Under the pieces are notes generated by a model, which saw only the letters and a program-made list of their open reading frames with translations, had not been told where the DNA came from and searched no databases. Source: Echinococcus granulosus (Eukaryota; Platyhelminthes; Cestoda; Cyclophyllidea; Taeniidae). Taken from it: a stretch of DNA of 64,000 nt. Location: assembly GCF_000524195.1 (NCBI RefSeq), contig NW_020170429.1:109483-173482 (forward strand), given 5' to 3'. Shown piece after piece: positions 23,207 to 33,800 of the stretch; position 1 is the stretch's first letter, and every line of letters begins with the position of its first letter. Made by a program: the position numbers and the translations under genes.

Positions 23207-25769
23207 AGATGACGGCACAATGTGTGCGAATAGTCAGGCATTCAAGTGACGCTTCTCATCAGGGGTATGAGAAATTTGAAGCGCATGCCATCAGACTTTA
23301 AATGGATAATTAGCACTGCTACTCCTTTTGTTACCAATAGATTGTGAAAATCATCACATTCAAATGTTTCAGCTTTTGACTACCAACATTTTTATGCAGT
23401 GTTGCCATAAAGATAACTTCTTTTATATTCTAACACAACTATCCCAGATCGTATTTAGTTGATTCAAAAAGTGTGACATTTCAGACTGTATAGCAATAAA
23501 ATGCTCTTGAATTCGTAATGACAAAAGCATTTGTATATAAATTTGCCAAAGTGAATAGATAAACCTATATAAAATAAAATCTTCTGTCGATTTTTTCAGA
23601 ACATTGTATAAGGAGGATTTTTCCAAATTAAACATTTGACCTTGAGGAGTGTTTTATTTGACGAGGTTGAAGATTAGTTAGATGCGTCAAATCTACTTCT
23701 CCACCTCGAATTAGTCCATTGTGCTTGCCCAGATGTTTCATTACTATGTAATACCACTACAACTTGCATTACCCAAACGGTCAATTTAAGTGGTGTTGGA
23801 AGAATGAATCAATGCAGCCATCCTGAGACTGATAACTGTCTGCATCTATTTTGCTATTTCAAATCCAATTTTTTTCGTCTGTGGCAAGATTAGTTGAGTG
23901 AGGTACACATCCTACAAGTAAAATAATGAAATACACATGCCAATGATAGGTGAGACGTACGATTTAAGTTAAGGAAATCAAGACATAACGTGTATGTGGC
24001 ACGGGTGGGTTTAAAGTGTCTTTCTGTCGCAGAAAATTGTATCATAAGTTGGTTTTTGAGAGTAGAAGAATATTTTTGTGGTTTAAGCATTTAATATTGA
24101 CTAGTCAACCATAGCTATGACGGTGAGAGTGCACTTACTTTGGATGGATGACTTGAAGGGTCCTTTCTGTATTTTTCACCAATTCCTACCTTACAATATT
24201 ATTTCCGCATTTATCTTTTTAAAGAGTTGTAAGCAGTGGGACTGCAGAAGATTTATCACATCTTTGACAGGCCCCCGAAAGTCAAATCCCTTTCCTTCAA
24301 TAATCTTCACTTTCACAGATAAACATGCCAAATTGAGTTTTGCAACGCGTAGCACATCGTTAACCGCTTGGATCATTATAAAAGCGAAAGTTTTTTCCCA
24401 AGACTGACTAAGGAGAAATTTTGAAATACGCTCATGCACACATAAATTCCTGACTCATGAGAAGCCACCCGCTTAAGCGCTCATAAAGCCAAAATTTAAT
24501 GCTTCCCGAAAAACTACTCATTAATTGTTTAGCATGGAACGACATGCTTGATTGGGCGAGCTTTGCTGCTTCTTATTTTGACTTAATCTTTATCTCTCTC
24601 TTAGTAGCCAGAGGACCGTCTACATTAAAGCACATTACAAAATGCACTCTAGCATTTCATTTGCAAACATATCTACTCCAAACACCTGTATGCATCCTTG
24701 ATAAATCTATTTATTACTTATTTGATTGTTGATTTGTTTGCTTATATTTGCAGTAAGTATGCATACTACTTGTGCTTTAACATAGTGTACCTAGGTCCAA
24801 TTATATAATAGCGCAATGCAAAAATAACAAATTCAGCTGAAGAGCAAATAATTTATTAATATAACTTGGAAGTGGGCGCAGCTCTTTTGAAACTCTGTTT
24901 AAGCCTATTCTCTAGTTAGAGGGGAAATTGGCTTCCGACTTTACTAATGTGCTCGCGTTTTTCTGTGTCAATAGTGCTTGAGAAGAAGGCAGCTCCATCT
25001 GCGTCAAGGGATTATAAGCGCATCATACTCACACTTGTGGATGTGGACGATTACACTGAGCGTCAATGTCGCATAACCGGCATCTAAAGTACGCATACTA
25101 CTTTTGATATCATAAGTAAATAACTTTTTACGATTTACTTGGTATCAACGAAATATGCATTGATACTTTTACCTTCGTAAGGCTCTGTTATCCACATCTT
25201 GTGTGTGTTACTTTGTCGGTAAATGGAATGTTGAACAGATAGGTAAAATTTAAAAATGGAACGCAGTATCATGGTGTGGAATGCATGCGCATCACGTCGC
25301 CTTTCCTACCAACATCGCATCTACGGGGAATATAATCCTTTACAACTTGCAGTAGATGACTGGTTGCACAGGATTAAACCACAAGAAAATCTGTTGGCAC
25401 AAGAGTAATGAAATAGATTTAAGTTGTTCTTGTTCCACGAATAAATTCTTTTCTGGTTAGTCTGGCTTTGAATAGGACATAGCAATGGTGAACTGTAGTA
25501 GTCGATTTTTCTTCAACATCCCAAATGCCAGCAATTCTTTGCAAAATAAGCTTAAAATACGCGCATTCACTATAGTTTTGCAAGTACCTCTTTTTGATAA
25601 GTTTCAGTGCAATTTTAAATGTTAATTAACTTTCTACATTACATATTACTAAAAACAAGCGCAAAAGGAAAGTAAGCAGAGTAACATCAAAATAAAGGTC
25701 TACTTGCGTAAATAGCTACTTAATGTTAAGCCTTAAACTAGAGGTAAGACACAGCCTTGTTTGAGCTGA
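23207..25769. other. Intergenic, nothing recognised
   Basis: AT-rich spacer of about 2.6 kb, the shortest gap between family members. Its longer open frames (near 24117-24439) lie opposite each other on the two strands and have no recognisable domain. No repeat shared with the rest of the window was seen. Confidence 0.4.
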
Positions 25770-26351
25770 CTAGTGCATTTCCCCAGGTTCCAAGTCAATC
25801 AGGTAGATGGGTTGAGATTTCCCGCCTCTGTAGGTCACGTAGGAAGTTCCATTCTTTGACCAATTGTCTGATTTATGACTCTGACGATGATGGCGCACTT
25901 TTCGACTATGACCTGGCAGTTTCTCAATCTTGTACTTCTTGGAGTCGAAAACAAACATTCGACCCTCCTTAGCTACACTTTTCCCATTGCGTGGATTGAT
26001 CGCAATCAGCCGTACTAGTGAGATGTCCTGGTCATACGTTCCGCTACTACTGCTGCCGGTGCTGCTGGTACTACTGCTGTCACGGCTACTACTGGAGTCG
26101 TCAAATCTGGTTTGACGAGAACTTCTGCCACGGTGTGAGCTACCTTGACGTTCTTGGTGGTAATATGGAGGATAGCGAGCCAAGGACTGTGAGCGTGCTT
26201 TCATGAGGGAACTGTCAATAAAAACAGTTCTCAGAGTGCCATCCTTCATGGAGGAAGATGAGGAGGAGGAAGAACGGCCTCGGGGATGGGAGAGAGAAGA
26301 CTTGGCATCTCGTTTACTGGGAGGTATAAAAGATGGTACAATCTTTTTTTT
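25770..26351 (-). CDS. Ser-rich family tail, probably a 3' terminal exon or a copy lacking its N-domain
   Basis: The frame ends at TAG. An ATG at 26249 would give 159 residues. The same frame, however, is open upstream to about 26387 and encodes a basic stretch (PPSKRDAKSS, HPRGR) and eight Ser directly before that Met, so the Met looks internal. A possible 3' splice site, CTCAG, sits at 26352-26356, and I used the base after it as the provisional edge. Downstream come an Arg/Ser-rich run, DDSSSSRDSSSTSSTGSSSSGTY (about residues 64-86 from the Met), a short beta-like part (MFVFDSKKYKIEKL), a His/Arg/Ser basic patch, and the C-terminus PIYLIDLEPGEMH. The PH/PTB-like domain is not encoded in the next kilobase upstream. 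This is either a spliced gene with a distant first exon or a 5'-truncated duplicate. Not a recognised gene. Confidence 0.55.
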   Translation of the reverse strand, partial: KKKIVPSFIPPSKRDAKSSLSHPRGRSSSSSSSSMKDGTLRTVFIDSSLMKARSQSLARYPPYYHQERQGSSHRGRSSRQTRFDDSSSSRDSSSTSSTGSSSSGTYDQDISLVRLIAINPRNGKSVAKEGRMFVFDSKKYKIEKLPGHSRKVRHHRQSHKSDNWSKNGTSYVTYRGGKSQPIYLIDLEPGEMH

Positions 26352-28430
26352 CTGAGTTTTGAAGTTTTCATATTCTTTTAATAATAGACGAAATTATACA
26401 TATAACGCATGGCTTCCGTGGTTTAAGAATATTTATTGAACAATTTCAGTAATAATAAAGAGTTGGGATCGTCTATAACCCATTTAAATCAATTTTTTTT
26501 GATTAACAAATACTGAAATTATTATTAACTCTCATCTGGGAAATTTGAGAAAAGCCTTCGTATAAAATTTATGATTTGGGTGGGAGCTCCAGTGCGTTTT
26601 TCGCACCACTACCTCAATCAAAATGCCCTTTTACAGTTGACAAAATAAACTTTTAACTTCCCTTATTCTTTGCAGCACAGTAGACTGAAAAGTTGATAGG
26701 CTGTTAAAATGTGAGATCATAAGCCTGTTCATTTTTTTTGCACTTTAACTAACCTCCATTAATAGTGGAATGTGTCACAGTGGTTGGCAAATTACTCTGT
26801 TATGATCCATAGCAATATCCTGGCTCCGATGTCAAAAGTAATGCTGTTGTTAATTACAAATGAAATTCCAACCAACTATTGACGCAGCTCCCTAAAACCT
26901 GACATAGTTGAGTAAGAAGCGAATGCTATCTATGTTATTCCTGAATTTGGTACCTTTTCAATTGGTAGCTATCACAATTAGCGACACACCTAAAGAAACT
27001 TTTTTCTAATTGCCTCTGTGTTGAGTATTCATTTTCTGCTAACTGGCTAGACTTTCCCCATTCGGCCCTCTCTGCCTTCCGCCAGGGCGCAAATCGCAGT
27101 GCATACCTCGACGGGTGAGTTTTGAAGACATTTGTGGGAGGCATGTCTACGTCAAGATCCCATTTCAATTAAGTTGATGGAACCTCTAAGACTTCATTCG
27201 TCACATCTTGCACATGGGGTAAGGGAAATTGCAAACACCTCAAAGGGGTGGTAACACCAAGGCTGAAGGGCTATTAAACACTCAAGGGAGGATAAGTGCA
27301 GGCTAGCTCATTGCATTTTGCAAATCAGGAGATTTTAACACAGTCATGGGGTTAAGGAGCTAATTGCTATCCAATTTCGCACCTCATAATGGTAAGCCTC
27401 AAACATACATGACGTCAAGAGTGTTTTGTCTACTTAGAAACGAAAGTAGTATAATCCTAGTTTGCCACGATATTTACTTTAATGTTACTCAAGAGTGGCG
27501 TTAGGGGTAAAGGCGAGGTCCTGATTTTCTAGATTCGCTAACAGATTCAACGTCGGCCGTTTCGACATTGACGTGACTGATGAATCAGTCTTAGGTATAA
27601 AGCCAAAGGGGTGATTTGGAACGCTTCCAAAAACGACCGTCTCGTTTAGTTATCCTCATCCCGTAAAAAAATAAAGCATTTCCTGCGTGTAAACCAAAAG
27701 AAACGATTAAAATATCCCAAAATTATAGCCTGATGGAACAAAGGTGGAGTGAGCAAGGGGTTACATTGACCTGTCTAAAACTGTGCAGGATTTCTCAAAA
27801 AAGTCCACTGAAATGGATCACATTACCCATATTACATTATTTTTATGGTGGATTAGGTTTATTACCCCCATGCTCCTAAAATCCCTATAAAATTGCAATT
27901 TTTAAATCCGCTTGCGGCAATCGAATCCTCTGCACCAGGCTCATTCTCGCCCTCAAAACGCAAAAAATGGCTAACTGGTCCATTTCAAATCCAAAAAACA
28001 GGATTTTAGTGTTCTGCCCAAGTAAAATAAGACTCCCTACCCTGTGAATTTTGAGATCAAGGTTCTTAATCTTGTGTCAAATTCAATGACCTTAAGCTAC
28101 TGCCTTGGTCGAGCAGGAGCCTCATTGAAATGCTACACCAAACTGATAACAAAAGACAGAAACTTTTGCCCAATTTTTCTTAAATAGTCATTGCTTCTAG
28201 TGCGTAACTCTCACAGGGAGCCAAGAGTTTGGTTTATAAGACAGGATATCTCGGATTGCCCATTAAATGATACATTATACCCCCAATACAATGACCAGAG
28301 TTTTTTCCAACTCTGGCTTGTTTTAATTAGTCATAGTCAACTTTTTTTTCAAAGGCAAATCAAGTTTTTGCCTTTTTTAAAAAATGAAATCAATTTTTAA
28401 AAGGACTTAAAATGAATGGGAACACAAATT
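26352..28430. other. Intergenic, no supportable gene
   Basis: I searched the minus strand for the missing first exon of the 25770-26351 unit. The frame 26935-27168 starts at TTG just after a stop. It has a faint YALRFAP string resembling the last strand of the family domain, but nothing else fits. Otherwise it is AT-rich sequence. Confidence 0.4.
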
Positions 28431-28454
28431 TAAACAGGCGCGCCACTTTTGCAG

Positions 28455-28564
28455 CCAATCAGCTCTAAGCAAGCACCAGAGAATAGCAATCGGAGCTGCT
28501 TGCGATTGTAGGCGTCATGCAAATAGACAAAGTTATGCAAAGTTAAGGCAGATCGCATTATATA
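28455..28564 (+). promoter_or_regulatory. Promoter-like block: CCAAT, octamer and TATA
   Basis: In order on the plus strand: GCAGCCAATCAGC (CCAAT at 28455-28459), ATGCAAAT at 28517-28524 (the POU-factor octamer), and TATATA at 28559-28564. The spacing suits a polymerase II promoter. No family member or recognisable frame follows within about 1 kb. The octamer and TATA arrangement could also serve a small non-coding gene. The block could be chance in AT-rich DNA. Confidence 0.3.
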
Positions 28565-28599
28565 CTCTGTGTGTGAATAAGCTCGTTGTCATTTAAAAG

Positions 28600-29879
28600 G
28601 TAGGGCATGAACTTTTGACTTTACTTAGCGATACATTTCAGTAACTAGCAACTACTGCCTGCATAGTTGGTTTTTGCAAAAATCATCATTAAAGCTAAGA
28701 ATACTCATAAAAACCAAGTATATTAAGCATCTATAATATGATCATGCTAGACCAGTGTAAAGGCGACGACAGCAAATGGGCGCCTCCTTGTTACCAAGGC
28801 TGACGTGACGCAAAGGGGCTAAAACTCACCGTGCCATCTTTAACTCCTATTCCAGTTGCAAATGTCTGCACAAATGAAAAAACGATCATGTTCATGTCAA
28901 TTAAGCTTATTTAATGTAGTGTCAGAAGCCTATCTAATTGGATTACGGTTCCACTTTCGTGCATCCTGTGTGGCTTCTTTGTGCGTGTGTATGCGTGTGT
29001 AATAGTGTAAAGATTGTGCTTTGCGAAGAAAAGTATGAACGCCCTCGAGATGAGCGCAAAGCGATGATGATAATTAAGAAAAGTGCGAATCTCCTCACTC
29101 CTCCACGGTCCTCGAGGTGCATTGTGAAGAGCCTTTTAAATGTGAGTCTTTAAAATGATTATATAAGGAGCTTCACCTTTATTCCGTAGTAAAAGTGAAT
29201 TTTTTAGGGTCGCAAGCTAATTTTTCTCTTACCCTAAGGCAAAATGTTAGATAATTTTGTGAAACTGGTTATATTTTGAACTCATCCGCCCCCTGCCATG
29301 CATCAGTCATTTACGATAGCAGAGCGGGAGGAACGAAGTCAATCCTTTCGGTGACATTGTGAAAATTGTAAAAGTGCACACCTGTCATCACGCTGTGAAA
29401 GGAAAAAAAATACTTCTTTCCAGATTAATAGTACAGAATGAAATCCATTAACATTTTTCACTTTCCGGAGTGAGGTTATGCAAATCGTTCGATAACTGTA
29501 CATTGAGTATGCGGTACTTGCATTTGCGAAGACCTAAGTTCTTCCCAACTGTAATAAGGTTACTAACTTTTTCTGACAAACGCCTTGTCAAAAAGGTGTG
29601 GAATGCATTTTTATCTAATCCGAATACTTAGACTCAACACTTTAAACGGGTGTATACGGTGGCATTAGGACAGAAGAAGTGGAAAGTTTTTTATTTAAAA
29701 ATGTGAACTGAAACTTGGTAAATTTCTAAGGCTTATCAAAGAAAACCTACACATCTTAAAGAAATCGCTAAGCACTGAAATTTGGCACAACTCCCCTGAA
29801 GACAAAAGAAGTCGCAATATTAGGGCGATTAGGTCAGAGACCGCTAGTATGCGTTGAAGGCCATCTCTCTCAACGGAGC
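28600..29879. other. Intergenic, nothing recognised
   Basis: AT-rich sequence downstream of the promoter-like block. No start codon here opens a frame with recognisable features. A possible donor (AAAAGGTAGGG near 28600) and an acceptor-like CTATTCCAG near 28856 could frame an intron, but no coding sequence supports it. Confidence 0.3.
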
Positions 29880-30200
29880 CTTAAGCACCCAGGCAACCAA
29901 AACGAAGAGTTCAACAAGCAGTCAAGGCATCGCGCAGCCTCCTTCCTCTCCTCATCTTAAGCGTCATCTCGGGCGCTCCCCCTGGTCAACCGCCCACGTC
30001 GGCCATCGCGATGTAGTGGGTGATGTAAGAAAAGCACGTACCCACCAACCGCGTCAGTTGCATGCAACTGAGATACTAACTGACTGCAACGCCACTGGTC
30101 CCTCTCTGCACTTCCACTGGATCTAAAGTTTCGTTCTGCTTGAGAACCGTATCGAGGGAAGGGGAAATGTGTTGGCCATCACGCATGTCCAATGCTAGCT
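29880..30200. repeat. Degenerate dispersed repeat P, largest copy
   Basis: A GC-richer island. Its last part (30115-30200) matches 18963-19045, sharing for example GGATC.AAAGTTTCG, GGGGAAA.GTG and CACGCATGTCCAA words. Its first part matches 43125-43265, sharing ACGAAG, TTAAGCG, CTGGTCA and GGCCATCGCGATGT-like words. Read on the minus strand, the 30115-30200 part keeps a protein string shared with the 19 kb copy but runs into a stop. It is best seen as a mosaic of an older element or duplicated exon. Confidence 0.5.
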
Positions 30201-30629
30201 GCATGAACAATGACCTCAAATCAGAGTCACAAAATAAAGGACAGAGTTAAAAATATTTTCGTGTGGATAACGTTTTGCGTATATCTCTCCTTGTCACCTT
30301 GTTCTCACTTAAGTGAAATTCAGTCATATTCAGTTGGTTTCTATCCAACTAGAAGAGGGATGGAGAAGGTCTTGTGTGTTCGCCTTATTAACTTCTCCAT
30401 TTAGACACCATGAACAGCCTCCTTGCGAAATATTCCAAGTAAATTACGGCTAGCGACCCTTTAGTTGTTAACAGCAATTCTACTGAATATGAGACTCGAG
30501 TAGTTGCCAAAAGTAGACTTCATTTCCAACCCTTCTGTGATGGGCCGTGGCAAATTCGCCCATCCATGGCACATGCCTTTCTCCCGGCAGGTTAAAGTCT
30601 AGCATTCAGGGGTGGGAATCGGGGTACTT
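30201..30629. other. Spacer between repeat fragments P and Q
   Basis: No gene could be supported. The block 30540-30600 is GC-richer than its surroundings and may belong to the same decayed element as the flanking fragments. Confidence 0.3.
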
Positions 30630-30800
30630 GTCTCTCTAGGACCAAGTTTGCTTTCCGCTACCACCGGTATAGCGTCCAGAGACTTCATGGAAGATGAAAG
30701 TGGGCATAATATAACGGCTACTGGCATTGTCTGGAGGTCATGCAGCCCAGCGGAACTACTAAGTCGGAGCCTTAGGTGCCTGCGTATCCAAAACAAAGAA
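30630..30800. repeat. Degenerate dispersed repeat fragment Q, copy 2
   Basis: Matches 16030-16160 in the same orientation, with TTTCCGCTA, an AT-rich step, CGGCTACTG and GGAGGTCATGCAGCCCAGC in the same order. On the minus strand a pyrimidine-rich tract ending in GCAG enters this block, but no defined gene can be built from it. Confidence 0.5.
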
Positions 30801-33800
30801 TTAAATAAACAATGGAAGCAGTAAATACTAAAATAAGTCAAGTCAAACATACTGTCATGTCATACACATCGGGGAATGGAATTTCCCGAACGATCTTTGA
30901 GTCAGAAATATTGGTTGTACCCTTGCTTTTTTCCTCCATATTTTCCATCATAACTAATCCAACTTATTGTAAAATTTAATATAATTTTAGAACCAGAAAA
31001 TTTTTCTGACACCCTAGAAATCATTTAGCATTTGTGACGCGAGCGAAACGACCTGTTTTGTATTCACTGCGGATGACGTGGTAGACAGTCTTCGGAACAC
31101 CGTGGCATCGGAGATGGTCTTCAATCCTCCTACTCTAAGGTGCTTTTCTTTTCGTGGATCAAGTTTGCATTGTGTGTTTTTGCTTCGCGTCGGAGAGGTC
31201 TTTCTCTTCACCAAATATTCTGACTGCTTCCAAAAAAACTTTTTCCTTGCAAACATTATGTCAAGCCAGAATAGGTGGTTGACCTTAAATGCGCGAACAG
31301 TTCCGTCTGCAGTCCACAATGCACACAAAGCGTGACTCCAAACGAACAAAAGCCGAATTTTGCTACAAGCCAGTTCTTTAAGAGGTAGTTTATACTGCAT
31401 GGTGCATGAAAGTCTTTGATGTTTACCATCGTCACTTTATGACGCATAGTATGCCTAATCTTTTCGCTTAGCCGTCACCACACCCTTCTTCTTCTGGTTG
31501 ATAGATGTGAAAACACATTTCTCATTATCATTTACCTTCCATACAATAAAGAGCTATCCTTGTCAGCCTTGTTAGCAGTCTTCTTTTGCATTGAGAATCA
31601 GGGGCATGTTGAAAGTGACGCATCATCATCTGGCCTAACTACTTAAATGATTTCTAAGTAGGGCGTTCTGCTTCTACGCTCTCTTCATGTGCCGATAAGA
31701 TTTTCAGTTCAAGTCACATCTATGTCATTTTCATAGAAAATATACATAGTGACAAAGTGATAAGGAGGAAATTAAGGAATTCTCTGTTACAATGCATGAA
31801 TATAAGCAATTAAATGGATGACACAGTTACTTAGAGGTCCTTGCATCGAGTCGCTGCACCAGACTGGGCTAAAAGCGCACAAATTCATTTGAGTACCCGT
31901 TGGATGAGCAGGTCTAATCCAGAAGCTACAAGTCGGTTAATTGCCGTACCTCTATGACATCATTAATTCGCGTGATTGCAGATTCACGCAGACAATACAT
32001 GAAATGGCATTAGCCTACTATTGTCCTTTGATTAGATAAGTGATCTGATTAGTAAAACCCACTTAGGAAAATTTTATTAAATAAAAGTCATTCATTATCC
32101 TCTTCGGCAAAAAGTAGCATTTTAAAGTCAAGTAAACTAAGGCAAAAATGAGTAATTAGATTCATATTGGACTCACCAGGACCTCCATTCATGTTAACAT
32201 CCACTTTTTTAAACATTAAAGTCATGAAGCGTTGCCTTTTAAAATTCTACCAAGATTCTTAATTTGGCAGATTTTGAACGCATATTTGGCGTAAAAAATG
32301 CTTTTGTAGTCCCCCACCGACATCGAACGAACCCATTTTAATCAGGCTTACCTGATTCCTAGGAGTGGTCAAAACCTCAAAATTGTACTTTTGTAAAAAA
32401 AATGCCAAAAAACGAAGCAGCGTATACATGACAATGGGCGAAATTCAAATTACTCAGAGAATCGTACGACTAACCGTGTCTAGCTGCTCCAAAGGAAGTA
32501 TTGGCAAGTTGGGGAGCACAACAACTATCTCACAAACGACTGAACGAAGTAGAACAACGTAAGGAAGGCATTTTAGGACCATCAATGAAGCGCAGAGGCC
32601 TCTTTACCTAAAGAAAGTCCTTCAATGTTGAAGAGCACTATGTACCGGCAAATATATTTCCAAAGATCAGTGCAAGAAATCGCGTAAAGTTGAGCAATCG
32701 AAGGCTCTCTTACCGTTCTACAATTTTAGCTCTTTTGTTTAGCAAGTGGGATAACTCAACCAAAACTCATGTTGAGAAGGCTTATTACAAGGTTTATTTT
32801 GGTCGTCACTTAAAAGGTGTCCTAAGTGGAAGTACTTTTGCCAAGTAATGCTGCTAAATGATATTTTAAAAACTTTTATCCGACATGATGAGGTAGCAAA
32901 TTTTTGTCCCGGATTTATTCCAGGCAAAGTTTGCTTGATGGAATAATCTGCATGTAATTTTTCTCCTTTAATAAAATAATTTCGTGGGAAAAGGATGGAT
33001 TTTGAGGCCAGAGGTTCAGTGAAGAGAAAATGTCATTAAGTAGAGGGTGAAGTAAAGCGGAAGACAAATCAACATGTGCAATGTATTAGTGGTTTGATTT
33101 GACAATTCATGACCAGCAATAACTTAAATAAGCTAATTAATCTTTACAGAAGTCCTACTGACACTTTTAAGTAGCAAGTTCAAGGAGGGTTGGCCTGAGC
33201 CTGATAAGGTTGATGAGTATTTTCACAATCCAGTTAAGACGTCAAAGTAAGGCCCTCAAGCTGAGAAAAACACAACCGAATATTATTTATTAATCAGGTC
33301 TTATACACTGCATGATCTTGGAAGTCTGCCTTTCCACGTTTGTGACTTGGCTAATTTATGCTTATTTGCTTTGCTGTAAAATATATTTACGGCTTACTTT
33401 GCTAAACGTAATGCTAAATCCAACTCTATAGAGCAGTTTCGTGCATCAAACACCTTAAAAATGGGAAATCGGCCTTTAAATAGCCAAGAATGCTTGCGTC
33501 AAATCACTGTGTGTGTTCTAAACATCGCTAGTTTTAGAAAGAAAAAGTTTCCGTTCAAGTTCTTTTTAAAAGTGGATCGATCAAGGCAGTTCTTCATTAC
33601 TCCTTGACCTTTACATTCTTTGTGGCCTTTTACATTAAGACGACTATATTTTTCGAGTTCCCTCAGAGATCGACTTTTTGCTCCATTTCTTTCCCTTGCT
33701 GAAAGTCTCAAAGAAATTATTTTTCACCTTGACACCACTTATGATGAGAATTACCGTCCCCGGTTACAACTCACCGCTTTTAAAATTCCACTAATCATTC

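Noticed and set aside
26935..27168. Minus-strand frame with YALRFAP, considered as the missing N-domain exon of the 25770-26351 unit
   Set aside because: It starts at TTG next to a stop, matches over only a few residues, and has no splice donor in a useful phase that I could see.
31014..31400. 128-codon minus-strand ATG frame with a good CACCATG start context
   Set aside because: No domain, no family composition, no paralogue in the window, and an equally open frame opposite it. Length alone is weak evidence here.
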